Source of the DNA: Acidobacteriota bacterium
Lineage (GTDB): Bacteria; Acidobacteriota; Vicinamibacteria; Vicinamibacterales; 2-12-FULL-66-21
Length of the DNA: 63,713 bases
Assembly (NCBI GenBank): GCA_016184105.1
Contig: JACPDI010000006.1
Coordinates: forward strand, 24,897 to 88,609
Reading direction: 5' to 3'
Positions within the stretch are counted from its first letter, which is position 1; each line of letters begins with the position of its first letter. The position numbers and the translations under genes are program-made. Below are positions 50,999-59,295 of this stretch, piece after piece. The notes under the pieces are model-generated. The model had not been told where the DNA came from. It saw nothing but the letters and a program-made list of their open reading frames with translations, and did no database searches.

Positions 50999-51122
50999 AG
51001 CACGCCTCCTTGCCGACGTCCCGTCAGGTGCTCAGCAAGTGACATACCGCACCGCGCCGACCCGGCGGCGTGCCCCTCGGAGCCCGGCAGTATGTCGTGC
51101 GCGACCCAGTTGCGCTCCGGGA

Positions 51123-51830
51123 CTACCAGCCGGCAAGCGATGTGAGTAAATGCCTCCACACCGGCGCGGCCAACGCCTTGAGGAGCACGTCCGCCACCAG
51201 CCCGGCCATCGCCAGCACGGTCCAACGCCGGGGTTCGCCGTCCCATCGCCACCGGCCGCCGCCGACGGCGCAGATGACGGGGCCCGACAGGACGACGCCG
51301 AGCACGACAAAACTTGTTATCCGGATTACAGACCAGGGATGCCACGCCGCTGCGAGCAGCCAGGGCGACCCGCCGTGATGGGCCAGCGCTCCCACGTAGT
51401 GCCCCATGTAGTTCATCAGCGCGGCCCCCATGGGCATCGAGAGGGCACTGCCCGTCGCGAGCGAAAGGCCCGAAAACACCGCGGCCTGGCCGAGGTGCTG
51501 TGGGATGGACTCGCGGGGGCGGCTCTCGCGTCCATCGCTCGTCGCGACCCACGTGAACATCTCGCGCTCGTACGCGGCGGCGTTCAGGAAGAGGCGTGCG
51601 GTCGTGGCAGGGCGCGCGTAGGCGAGGGCCGTCGCAAACACGCCCATCGACAGCGCCCAGACGAGCATGAGCCCGATGGCGGTCCGCAGCTGGCCCCGCC
51701 GCACGGGAGCGATCATGAAGGGATATCCCGCCAGCGCGTTCAGGACAGGAACGAGATACGGCAGGCCGACGACCCAGCCCGCGATGTACGATGCCGCCGT
51801 CGCGCACACGACGACGGGGGCGGCGTTCAC
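51123..51830 (-). CDS. Multi-span membrane protein of unknown function
   Basis: A 235-aa integral membrane protein with about five hydrophobic segments (AAPVVVCATAASYIAGWVVG, LRTAIGLMLVWALSMGVFAT, FSGLSLATGSALSMPMGAAL, ITSFVVLGVVLSGPVICAVG, MAGLVADVLLKALAAPVW). A soluble loop between helices 2 and 3 includes FLNAAAYEREMFTWVATSDG. GTG 51830 overlaps the kinase stop (GTGA). No family recognised; a Yip1-like fold is conceivable but unproven. Last gene of the mtnP-kinase run; the 124-bp gap to the VWFA gene shows nothing. Confidence 0.65.
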   Translation of the reverse strand: MNAAPVVVCATAASYIAGWVVGLPYLVPVLNALAGYPFMIAPVRRGQLRTAIGLMLVWALSMGVFATALAYARPATTARLFLNAAAYEREMFTWVATSDGRESRPRESIPQHLGQAAVFSGLSLATGSALSMPMGAALMNYMGHYVGALAHHGGSPWLLAAAWHPWSVIRITSFVVLGVVLSGPVICAVGGGRWRWDGEPRRWTVLAMAGLVADVLLKALAAPVWRHLLTSLAGW

Positions 51831-52762
51831 AGCCTGAGCGGGCCGAAGTGCCGCTCGTACCGGTCTCTGAAGTCGTCCCACGAATACGAGTGGCTGCTGC
51901 CGCCGAGATGTTCCAGCGCGTAGGTGGCGGCGACCGATCCAAGCCGCGCGCAGGTGACGTAGTCCGCGCGGCGCGCGAGCCCCTTCATGAAGCCGCCGCG
52001 ATAGGCATCGCCCACCCCCGTGGGATCCGCCTCGCGCTCGGGTGCGACGGCCGGCACGTCGACGGCCTGCCGTTCCGCGGTAATCGTCGCCCCCTTCTCG
52101 CCGCGCGTGACCACGAGGACCCGGACCTGCGACAGGAGGTCGGCGTCGGAGAGCCCCGTTTTCTCGCGGATCAATTCGAACTCGTAGTCGTTGCAGATCA
52201 GGATCTCCGCGCCGCGCAGGCCGTGCCTCAGCTCGTCGCCGGTGAGCCGGGCGCACTGCTGTCCGGGATCGAAGATGAACCGGACGCCCAGCGCGCGGCA
52301 CTCGTCGGCGTACTGCAGCATCGCTTCGGGATCGTTGGGCGCGATGATCGCGAGCCCGCAGCCGTCGATCGTGCGGAACGACAGCTCCGCGGCGTTCGCC
52401 ATGGCGCCGGTGTAGAACGAGGCGATCTGGTTGTGCTCCGCATCGGTCGAGCAGAAGAACGACGCGGTGAACTTCCCCGCGATTTCCTTCACGAGCGACG
52501 TGTCCACGCCGGCGGCCTCCAGCCAGCGGCGGTAGTCGCCGAAATCCTCGCCCGCGGTGGCCATCAGGTGCGGCCGCTCGCCGAGCAGCGCGAGCGTGTA
52601 CGCGATGTTCGGCGCACAGCCGCCGCGCCGCTTGTCCATGGAATCGACGAGGAACGACAGGCTCACCCGGTTGATGTGCTCCGGCAGGATGTGGTCGGTG
52701 AACTTCCCGGGGAACGACATCAGGTAATCGAACGCGATGGAACCCGTGACGACAATCTTCAT
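51827..52762 (-). CDS. PfkB-family kinase, possibly adenosine/nucleoside kinase
   Basis: A 311-aa ribokinase-fold kinase. VVTGSIAFDYLMSFPGKFTD at the start, RRGGCAPNIAYTLALLGERP (substrate glycines), ICNDYEFELIREKTGLSD, TRGEKGATI, and the PfkB signature DPTGVGDAYRGGFMKG with the catalytic Asp are intact. Directly downstream of methylthioadenosine phosphorylase with a 4-base overlap, so a nucleoside or released sugar/adenine-related substrate is plausible. Sequence alone does not fix the substrate. Confidence 0.85.
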   Translation of the reverse strand: MKIVVTGSIAFDYLMSFPGKFTDHILPEHINRVSLSFLVDSMDKRRGGCAPNIAYTLALLGERPHLMATAGEDFGDYRRWLEAAGVDTSLVKEIAGKFTASFFCSTDAEHNQIASFYTGAMANAAELSFRTIDGCGLAIIAPNDPEAMLQYADECRALGVRFIFDPGQQCARLTGDELRHGLRGAEILICNDYEFELIREKTGLSDADLLSQVRVLVVTRGEKGATITAERQAVDVPAVAPEREADPTGVGDAYRGGFMKGLARRADYVTCARLGSVAATYALEHLGGSSHSYSWDDFRDRYERHFGPLRL

Positions 52763-53622
52763 GAAAGATATTTTCCGATGATCGGCGCCAGATCGCGCTT
52801 GACGCGCTCGGGCACCGCCTCAGGCCTGGTGATGATGGCGTACCGCAGCGCATGCGCGCATTCGCAGTCCCGCGCGATCGGGAGGCGCCCGACGGCTTCG
52901 GCAATCACGCGCTGCGCCGTCCTGGCGTTGGCGACGAGGTTGTCCACGATCATCTCGACGGTCACCGCGTCGTGGTCCGGGTGCCAGCAGTCGTAATCGG
53001 TCACCAGCGCGATCGTCGCGTAGCAGATCTCCGCCTCCCGCGCGAGCTTCGCCTCCTGGAGGTTGGTCATGCCGATGATGTCCATCCCCCAGCTGCGATA
53101 CAGCTTCGACTCGGCGAGCGTCGAGAACTGCGGCCCCTCCATGCAGACGTACGTGCCGCCGCGATGCACCGTGGCGCCCGCCGTCACGCTGCTCTCGTAC
53201 GCGATCTCCCCCAGCGCGCGGCAGATCGGATGGGCAAACCCGACGTGCGCCACCAGGCCGTTGCCGAAAAACGTGCTGACGCGCCCCCGGGTGCGGTCGA
53301 AGAACTGGTCGGGAATGACCAGATGCTGCGGCACGTACCGTTCCTGCAGCGAGCCCACCGCGCTCGCCGACAGGATGAATTCCACGCCGAGCGTCTTCAT
53401 GCCGAAGATGTTCGCGCGGTAGTTCAACTCGGTCGGCATGTAGCGGTGTCCCGCGCCGTGCCGCGACAGGAACGCCACGCGCCGCCCGCGCAGCGTCCCG
53501 ACGACGTACGGCGCCGACGGGTCGCCGAACGGCGTGGTCAACGTCACCTCGTCCCGGTCCGTCAGCTCCGGCATGTCGTACAGGCCGGAGCCGCCGATGA
53601 TGCCAATCTGGATGTCGCTCAT
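52759..53622 (-). CDS. mtnP: S-methyl-5'-thioadenosine phosphorylase
   Basis: A 287-aa nucleoside phosphorylase cleaving methylthioadenosine to adenine and methylthioribose-1-phosphate. IGIIGGSGLYDMPEL is the family start, FLSRHGAGHRYMPTELNYRA the phosphate/ribose site, and TYVCMEGPQFSTLAESKLYR, IIGMTNLQEAKLAREAEICY and LVTDYDCWHPDHDAV are diagnostic for MTAP. ATG 53622. A TATAAT hexamer 16 bases upstream overlaps the stop of the MBL gene, so it may have its own promoter. Salvages the by-product of polyamine synthesis. Confidence 0.94.
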   Translation of the reverse strand: MSDIQIGIIGGSGLYDMPELTDRDEVTLTTPFGDPSAPYVVGTLRGRRVAFLSRHGAGHRYMPTELNYRANIFGMKTLGVEFILSASAVGSLQERYVPQHLVIPDQFFDRTRGRVSTFFGNGLVAHVGFAHPICRALGEIAYESSVTAGATVHRGGTYVCMEGPQFSTLAESKLYRSWGMDIIGMTNLQEAKLAREAEICYATIALVTDYDCWHPDHDAVTVEMIVDNLVANARTAQRVIAEAVGRLPIARDCECAHALRYAIITRPEAVPERVKRDLAPIIGKYLS

Positions 53623-53638
53623 GTGAATGAATCCGTGA

Positions 53639-53644
53639 ATTATA
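53639..53644 (-). promoter_or_regulatory. Candidate -10 element for mtnP
   Basis: TATAAT on the minus strand, 16 bases before the mtnP ATG and overlapping the MBL stop codon. It would give a leader of about 10 bases. Sequence match only. Confidence 0.4.
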
Positions 53645-54497
53645 CGTGCAGCTCGACTGGTTCGACGAACGGCCGGCCGGCCCGTTCCCTGATGATCCCG
53701 GCGGCGACCTTCGGATCGTGCTCGAAGAACACGAGGTACTCGCGGTCAATCGCCTCGCGGAGGAAGGCCCGCTTGAATTCCAGCGTCTCCATCGGATACA
53801 GGTCGTATGCCATGATCCACGGCGCATCGACGTGGGCCGTCGTCGGCATGAGATCGGCGGCGAACACGGCGACCTCGGATTTCGACTCGATGTAGATGAT
53901 GGTGTGGTGGCGCGTGTGGCCACCCGTGCGAACGGCCCGGATGCCGGGAATCGCCGCCGGCGCGACCTCGCCATCACCGTCCATGAACCGGACGACGCCG
54001 GCGTCCATCAACGGGACAAAGTTTTCGGGCAGGTAGCTCGCGCGACTCCGCTCGTGCGGGTGGGTGGCATCGTCCCACTCGCCGCGCCGGATGACGTACT
54101 CCGCGCGGGGGAACAGCGGGTGGAGCGCGCCGGTCGCGTCGCGACGCGTGAAGCCGCCGACGTGGTCGAAGTGCAGATGGCTGGCCAGCGCGACGTCGAC
54201 GTCCGCGAGCCCGACCCCGGCGGCCTGGAGCGTCTCCTCGAGCGACCGCTCGCGGCGGATGCCATAGATGTCCGTGCTCTTCGCGTCCATCTTCTCGCCG
54301 ATGCCCGCGTCGATGATGAGCGTGCGGCCGTGGCCGCGCACGACGAGCGGCCGCATGCCGAGCGCGATGCGGTTCCGCGCGTCGGCCGGCGCGCGCCGCT
54401 CCCAGAGCGGCTTGGCCACCACGCCGAACATCGCGCCGCCGTCCAGATGGAAATAGGCGTCGCAGACGGAGATGAGCTCGAGGTCCCCGACAATCAC
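53640..54497 (-). CDS. MBL-fold metallo-hydrolase
   Basis: A 285-aa metallo-beta-lactamase-fold hydrolase. Zinc motif SHLHFDHVGGFTRRD, later His in VRTGGHTRHHTIIYI, Asp in AVFAADLMPTTAH and His in FFEHDPKVAAG complete a two-metal site. The N-terminal DAYFHLDGGAMFGVVAKPLW segment is typical of the AHL-lactonase/alkyl-sulfatase-like branch of unknown substrates. GTG 54497 overlaps the mce stop (GTGA). Placed after the methylmalonyl-CoA genes, but a CoA-thioester substrate is only a guess. Confidence 0.85.
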   Translation of the reverse strand: MIVGDLELISVCDAYFHLDGGAMFGVVAKPLWERRAPADARNRIALGMRPLVVRGHGRTLIIDAGIGEKMDAKSTDIYGIRRERSLEETLQAAGVGLADVDVALASHLHFDHVGGFTRRDATGALHPLFPRAEYVIRRGEWDDATHPHERSRASYLPENFVPLMDAGVVRFMDGDGEVAPAAIPGIRAVRTGGHTRHHTIIYIESKSEVAVFAADLMPTTAHVDAPWIMAYDLYPMETLEFKRAFLREAIDREYLVFFEHDPKVAAGIIRERAGRPFVEPVELHV

Positions 54498-54895
54498 GGC
54501 TTCTGGATCAGCTCCACCAGCACGCCGTGCGCGGCCGAGGGGTGGATGAACGCGACGAGCGAGCCGTGCGCGCCGGGGCGCGGCTCCTGGTCGATCAGGC
54601 GGACGCCGCGGGCCTTGAGGTGCGCCAGGGCGGCGCGGATGTCGTCCACGCGCAGCGCCACGTGGTGCAGGCCGGGCCCGCGCTTCTCGACGTACCTGGC
54701 GATCGGCGAGTCGGGCGCGGTGGCCTCGAGCAGCTCGAGAAACCCCTCGCCTGCCGGTATGAAATGCGCGCGCACGCGCTGTGACGGCACGTCTTCCGGC
54801 GCCGCAATCTCCAGACCGAGGATGTCGCGATAGAGCGCCAGCGAGGCCTCGAGGTCGCTCACCGCGATGCCGATGTGATCGAGGATCGCCTTCAT
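54494..54895 (-). CDS. mce: Methylmalonyl-CoA epimerase
   Basis: A 133-aa vicinal-oxygen-chelate enzyme interconverting (S)- and (R)-methylmalonyl-CoA. LDHIGIAVSDLEASLALYRD holds the first metal His, LLEATAPDSPIARYVEKRGP and GLHHVALRVDDI the next, and IHPSAAHGVLVELIQK the last. Length is normal. ATG 54895 overlaps the meaB stop (ATGA). The mce-meaB pair points to propionate/methylmalonyl-CoA metabolism via a B12 mutase not encoded in this window. Confidence 0.95.
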   Translation of the reverse strand: MKAILDHIGIAVSDLEASLALYRDILGLEIAAPEDVPSQRVRAHFIPAGEGFLELLEATAPDSPIARYVEKRGPGLHHVALRVDDIRAALAHLKARGVRLIDQEPRPGAHGSLVAFIHPSAAHGVLVELIQKP

Positions 54896-55827
54896 CCCAA
54901 CGCTCTCCTGAGCAGGTCCGCCGTGGCGGTGTACGGGTCGGTCTCGCGCGCGGCAATGCGATCCAGCAGCGCGTCGAACTCTCCCGGCTCCAGCACCTGC
55001 TCCTCGACGTGCTGCATGAACCTCCGCCCGAGCAGCTCGCGCAGGCGGAACTCGGCGCGCGCACGCCGGCGCGCGCCCTGCGCCTCCCGCATGTGCTCGC
55101 GGAACCGTTCTATGGTATCGAGCAGCTCCGGCAGGCCGCGCCCCGTCGTCGCCTCGGTCTTCAGGATCGGCGGCCGCCACGCCCCGTCGTTCCACGTCTC
55201 GAGGGCCAGCATCGCTTCAAGCGACGCGGCGGTGCGATCCGCCCCCTCGCGGTCCGCCTTGTTGACGACGAAGATGTCGGCGATCTCCATGATGCCGGCT
55301 TTGAGGGCCTGCACCTCGTCGCCGGTCCCCGGCACGATGACCACGATCGACACGTCGGCGGTGCGGACGATATCCACCTCGTCCTGCCCCACGCCCACCG
55401 TCTCGATGATGACGAGGTCCTTGCCCGCCGCGTCGAGCACGAGCGCGGCTTCGCCGGTGGCGCGCGCCAGGCCCCCAAGGTGGCCGCGCGTGGCCATGCT
55501 GCGGATGAACACGCCGGGATCGGCCGCGTGGGCCTGCATCCGGACGCGGTCGCCGAGAATCGCGCCGCCGGTGAACGGGCTCGTGGGATCGACGGCGACG
55601 ATGCCGACGCTCGGCCCGCGCCGGCGGATCTCGGCGGTCAGCCGGTCGACCAGCGTGCTCTTGCCGGCGCCCGGGGCGCCGGTGATGCCCACCAGGTAGG
55701 CGCCGCCGGTGCGGGGGAAGATCGCGCGCACGAGGCCCGCCGCTTCCGGCGCCTCGTCTTCGATGAGCGAGATGCCGCGCGCGATCGCGCGCGGGTCGCC
55801 GGCGAGGATACGGTCCGACAGCGCCAC
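54892..55827 (-). CDS. meaB: MeaB/ArgK GTPase, chaperone of methylmalonyl-CoA mutase
   Basis: A 311-aa G3E-type GTPase that loads and protects B12 on methylmalonyl-CoA mutase. P-loop GAPGAGKS; VAVDPTSPFTGGAILGDRVR; RSMATRGHLGGLA; VGVGQDEVDIV; and the guanine motif NKAD are all present. A C-terminal dimerisation arm (RRRARAEFRLRELLGRRFM) follows. GTG 55827, 2 bases after the acyl-CoA dehydrogenase stop. Confidence 0.95.
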   Translation of the reverse strand: MALSDRILAGDPRAIARGISLIEDEAPEAAGLVRAIFPRTGGAYLVGITGAPGAGKSTLVDRLTAEIRRRGPSVGIVAVDPTSPFTGGAILGDRVRMQAHAADPGVFIRSMATRGHLGGLARATGEAALVLDAAGKDLVIIETVGVGQDEVDIVRTADVSIVVIVPGTGDEVQALKAGIMEIADIFVVNKADREGADRTAASLEAMLALETWNDGAWRPPILKTEATTGRGLPELLDTIERFREHMREAQGARRRARAEFRLRELLGRRFMQHVEEQVLEPGEFDALLDRIAARETDPYTATADLLRRALG

Positions 55828-55828
55828 G

Positions 55829-56971
55829 TCACTGTCCCAGCAGCTGCCGCGCGATGACGAGCCGCTGGATCTCGCTCGTGCCTTCGCCGATCGTCGTGAG
55901 CTTCACGTCGCGGAAGAACTTCTCGGCCGGGTAGTCCTTCACGAAGCCGTAACCGCCGTGAATCTGCACGGCGTCTTCGGCCGCGCGAACGGCCGTCTCG
56001 CTCGCATAGAGCTTCGCCATCGAGGATTCGCGCGTCATCCGCTGCCCCTGGTCCTTCAGGAAGGCCGCGCGATAGGTCAGCAGCCGCGCCGCCTCGATGC
56101 GCGTGGCCTGGTCCGCCAGCTTCCACTGGATCGCCTGGAAGGCGGCAATCGGCTGTCCGAACTGCCGCCGCTCGAGCGCGTAACTGCGGGCGCACTCGTA
56201 GGCGCCCTGCGCCAGCCCCACCGACAGCGCCGCGATGCCGATCCGCCCGGCATCGAGCACCTGGAGCGTGTTGATGAAGCCCTGTCCTTCCTCGCCGAGC
56301 AGCTGGCCGGCCGGCACCCGGCAGTCCTGGAAGAGCACCTCGCTCGTATCGCTCGCGCGCATCCCCAGCTTGTTTTCCTTTCGGCCGGGCGTCATCCCGC
56401 TCGTGCCCGCGTCGACGATGAACGCCGAGATGCCGCGATGCCCCCTGGTGCGATCCGTCACCGCCATCACGACCATCACCCCGCCGACCGTGCCGTGCGT
56501 GATGAACTGCTTGGAGCCGTTGATGACCCACGAATCACCGTCCCGGCGCGCCACGGTCTTCATGCCTGCCGCGTCGCTGCCCGCCCCCGCCTCGGTGAGC
56601 CCCCACGCGCCGAGCATCTTGCCCTGCGCGAGCGGGGCGAGCCACCGCGCCTTCTGGACGGGCGTGCCGAACATGTTGATGTGAGCGGAGCACAGGCCGT
56701 TGTGCGCCGCGATCGACAGCGAGATGGAGGGGTCGACGCGCGCCAGTTCCTCGATGCAGATGCAGTACTCCACGGCGCTCATCCCCGCGCCGCCGTACTC
56801 CTCGGGGAACTGGATGCCGGCCAGGCCTAGCTCGGCGAGCCGGGCCAGGAAATCGGGTGGAAACGACTGCGCTTCGTCCCACTCCATGACGTGCGGGCGG
56901 ATTTCGGCTTCGGCAAACTCCCGGACCGTGCGGCGCAGCAGCGCCTGCTGGTCGGTGAAGGACAGATTCAC
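55829..56971 (-). CDS. Acyl-CoA dehydrogenase
   Basis: A 380-aa FAD-dependent dehydrogenase passing electrons to [23 protein letters not shown], the flavin signature [60 protein letters not shown] and the C-terminal [20 protein letters not shown] with [18 protein letters not shown] are hallmarks. The catalytic Glu is expected in [11 protein letters not shown] 56971. It heads the meaB-mce run, suggesting a branched- or short-chain acyl-CoA feeding the methylmalonyl-CoA route; EtfAB are encoded at 10379-12105. Confidence 0.93.
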   Translation of the reverse strand: MNLSFTDQQALLRRTVREFAEAEIRPHVMEWDEAQSFPPDFLARLAELGLAGIQFPEEYGGAGMSAVEYCICIEELARVDPSISLSIAAHNGLCSAHINMFGTPVQKARWLAPLAQGKMLGAWGLTEAGAGSDAAGMKTVARRDGDSWVINGSKQFITHGTVGGVMVVMAVTDRTRGHRGISAFIVDAGTSGMTPGRKENKLGMRASDTSEVLFQDCRVPAGQLLGEEGQGFINTLQVLDAGRIGIAALSVGLAQGAYECARSYALERRQFGQPIAAFQAIQWKLADQATRIEAARLLTYRAAFLKDQGQRMTRESSMAKLYASETAVRAAEDAVQIHGGYGFVKDYPAEKFFRDVKLTTIGEGTSEIQRLVIARQLLGQ

Positions 56972-56998
56972 ACCAGAATCTTACGTTAGAATGGCCGC

Positions 56999-57481
56999 AT
57001 GTTGCGCTTCCGCCTGTGGTCGCTGTCGGCCCTGTTCGTCATGCTTGGTGCCTCGCCCGCCTTCGCCGATGCGACGGCATTCATCGGCGCGACGCCGACC
57101 CCCTCGAGCCGCGTGTCCAAAGGACTGGCGATCGGGATCACGGTCCTCGTGGTCGGGTTCGAGTTCGAATACAGCGACACGGTCGAGGACCTCGAGGCCG
57201 CCGCGCCGTCGCTGCGCAGCGGCATGGGCAACGTGATCGTGCAGACGCCGATCGCGGTATCCGGACTGCAGTTCTACGCCACCGCCGGCGGTGGCATCTA
57301 CCGCGAACGCCTCGCTGACGTGCAGGAAACGAACCTCGGGATGAACATCGGGGGCGGAGTGAAGGTCTCGCTGCTCGGGCCGCTGAAGCTGCGGCTGGAT
57401 TACCGGCTGTTCACGCTGCGGGGCGCGCCGCTGCACAGCAAGCCGCAGCGGGTGTATGCGGGGCTGAACCTGGCGTTTTAG
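56999..57481 (+). CDS. Small outer-membrane beta-barrel protein
   Basis: A 160-aa exported protein. Signal peptide residues 1-23 (LFVMLGASPAFA-D) are followed by alternating strands ending in Phe (VYAGLNLAF), the outer-membrane protein terminal signature. FIGATPTPSSRVSKGLAIGI, FEFEYSD and GAMNIGGGVKV-like strands resemble OmpA/OmpW-type small barrels. Divergent from the acyl-CoA dehydrogenase with only about 27 bp between, where a TAGAAT hexamer sits close to the ATG. Its TAG stop is completed by the first base of a long palindrome. Confidence 0.8.
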   Translation: MLRFRLWSLSALFVMLGASPAFADATAFIGATPTPSSRVSKGLAIGITVLVVGFEFEYSDTVEDLEAAAPSLRSGMGNVIVQTPIAVSGLQFYATAGGGIYRERLADVQETNLGMNIGGGVKVSLLGPLKLRLDYRLFTLRGAPLHSKPQRVYAGLNLAF

Positions 57482-57583
57482 GGGTCAGATCTCGAAAACA
57501 CACTTTTTTCTAGGTCTGACCCTTTTCCCCAAAAGGGTCAGACCTAGAAAAAAGTGTGTTTTCGGTTTTCGAGATCTGACCCC
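57481..57583. repeat. Long palindrome (about 46-bp arms) between convergent genes
   Basis: The left arm 57481-57526 starts GGGGTCAGATCTCG. The right arm 57531-57583 is its reverse complement except for a 7-base tandem duplication of GGTTTTC at about 57564-57570. The loop is CCCC. The arms contain CACTTTTTTC runs, so both strands end in T-tracts and it could terminate both flanking genes. A degenerate relative lies at 21750-21792. Confidence 0.92.
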
Positions 57584-57590
57584 TAAGCGT

Positions 57591-58103
57591 CTACTGGACG
57601 GGCTTCGAAAAATCCGCCACGAGCGTCAGGTTGGCAATGCTCTGGCCGGCAAACGCGTCCTTGATCTTCTCGTAGATCGCCTGCGCCTCGCTCGGCAGCG
57701 TCTCGGCAATGATCTTCGTCGCCGTGTAGTCCGCTCCGGCGACCGCCGGGTCGATGAAGTAGATGTACATCACGTTGCCGCCGCTGGCCTCGGACATCTT
57801 GTACACCTTCCAGCCGGCGGCCTGCTGCTTGCGCACCGGGTCCGCGCTCTTCTGCAGCGACTCGTGCAACTTGGCCAGGAACGCCTCGAAGTCAGCGGTC
57901 TTTTCGGGCTTGATGATGTTGAACAGCAGGCCGGCCGGCCCGTTGAATTTGCGGCCCGGGTCCGCTGCGGGCTGTTGCTGCGCGGGCTGCTGCGCCTGTG
58001 TCTGGGGCTGAGCCGGCGGCTGCTGCTGTTCCGAAGTCTGGGCGAACGCCGCGGCCGGAACCGCGAGCACGAGTGCGAGCGTGAAACGCGCGAGAAACCG
58101 CAT
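57591..58103 (-). CDS. Secreted protein of unknown function with Gln/Pro-rich linker
   Basis: A 170-aa exported protein. Signal peptide residues 1-21 (LALVLAVPAAAFA-Q) precede a Gln/Pro/Ala-rich linker (23-50). A folded domain (about 55-170) follows: GLLFNIIKPEKTADFEAFLA, AAGWKVYKMSEASGGNVMYI, FIDPAVAGADYTATKIIAET, ending VADFSKPVQ. The pattern resembles Dabb/ABM-like small ferredoxin-fold domains but no family is certain. ATG 58103 has AGGAGG 7 bases upstream. It stands alone between a palindrome and hemW. Confidence 0.75.
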   Translation of the reverse strand: MRFLARFTLALVLAVPAAAFAQTSEQQQPPAQPQTQAQQPAQQQPAADPGRKFNGPAGLLFNIIKPEKTADFEAFLAKLHESLQKSADPVRKQQAAGWKVYKMSEASGGNVMYIYFIDPAVAGADYTATKIIAETLPSEAQAIYEKIKDAFAGQSIANLTLVADFSKPVQ

Positions 58104-58160
58104 TCAATCCTCCTGAAAGAGCCCTGACGGGGAGCCGATACTTTAACGTACTGGCGGGCG

Positions 58161-59279
58161 TCAGACGAATACCGACAAAATTTCGTTGGCGACCAGCATA
58201 CCCCGGCGTGTCAGGCGCAGCCGTGATTCGTCGCCGACGACCAGCCCCGCCGCCTCGTACGGTTCGAGGGAAGCGCCGTAGCGGGCGTGAATATCCGTGT
58301 CATAGCGCGCACCGAGCGCCTTCACATCCACGCCGTCAGCGAGGCGGAGGCCGGTAAAGAGCGCGTCCTGGAGTCGCTCGTCGCGGCTGAGGGGCCGGCG
58401 CTCCGCGACCACCGGTGCCCCGGCATCGATCTTCGCGATGTACTCGCCGGTGCCGGACACGTTCCGCCAGCGCACGCCGTCACGTGTCGAGTGGGCGCCG
58501 CAGCCGAACGCCAGCCACTCGCCGTCCTGCCAGTATTTGAGATTGTGGCGCGACTCGCGGCCGGGGCGCGCCACGTTGGAGATCTCATACTGCCGGTACC
58601 CGCCCTCCTCCAGCGCCGCCATGCTCCACTCGTACATCTCTGCCGCGTCATCGTCTGGCGCCTGCGACCAGCGCGCGCGCGCCATCTCTTCTTTCAGCGG
58701 CGCGTTGGGATACAGCTCCAGGATGTAGAGCGACGCGTGGTCGGGACCCACGGCGATGAGCTCGCGCACGTTCGCCTGCCACTCTGCCAGCGTCTGCGCC
58801 GGCAGCCACATCATCAGGTCGAGGCTGATGTTGTCGAACCCTGCCGCCCGTGCCTCCCGCACCGCATCGCGCGCGCGCCGCGCGTCGTGCAGCCGCCCGA
58901 GCCGCCTCAACTCCTCGTCGTGAAACGATTGGACGCCGAAACTGATGCGGTTCACTCCGGCGCTCCGGAACGCAGCAAGCCGCGCCGCATCGACCGTTTC
59001 AGGGTTGGTCTCGAGGGTAATCTCCGTGGCCGGCGCGAGGACGAACGCGTCGGCGCACGCGGCGATGAGACGGCCGACTTCTTCCGGCTCGAGCAGCGAC
59101 GGCGTGCCGCCGCCGAAGTACATCGTGTCCGCCGCGTGGCCGTCCGCGGCCGTACGGATCTCACGCTCGATCGCCTCCACGTACCGCCGCTTGAGCCCGG
59201 CGTCGAGCAGGCCCCGGTTGAAGTTGCAGTAGTTGCAGATTGCGCTGCAGAACGGAATGTGAAGATACAGCCCGAGCAT
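58161..59279 (-). CDS. hemW: Radical SAM haem chaperone HemW-like
   Basis: A 372-aa radical SAM protein. Cluster cysteines are Cys11, Cys15 and Cys18 in PFCSAICNYCNF; the fourth Cys typical of true CPDH (CxxxCxxCxC) is replaced by Phe/Asn, as in HemW. YFGGGTPSLLEPEEVGRLI, NRISFGVQSFHDEELRRLGR and NISLDLMMWLPAQTLAEWQA match. The C-terminal HemN_C domain is present (LFTGLRLADGVDVKALG). HemW inserts haem into respiratory proteins. ATG 59279. It is the last gene of the dnaK-side run. Confidence 0.9.
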   Translation of the reverse strand: MLGLYLHIPFCSAICNYCNFNRGLLDAGLKRRYVEAIEREIRTAADGHAADTMYFGGGTPSLLEPEEVGRLIAACADAFVLAPATEITLETNPETVDAARLAAFRSAGVNRISFGVQSFHDEELRRLGRLHDARRARDAVREARAAGFDNISLDLMMWLPAQTLAEWQANVRELIAVGPDHASLYILELYPNAPLKEEMARARWSQAPDDDAAEMYEWSMAALEEGGYRQYEISNVARPGRESRHNLKYWQDGEWLAFGCGAHSTRDGVRWRNVSGTGEYIAKIDAGAPVVAERRPLSRDERLQDALFTGLRLADGVDVKALGARYDTDIHARYGASLEPYEAAGLVVGDESRLRLTRRGMLVANEILSVFV

Positions 59280-59295
59280 TGCAGAGTACAGATTG

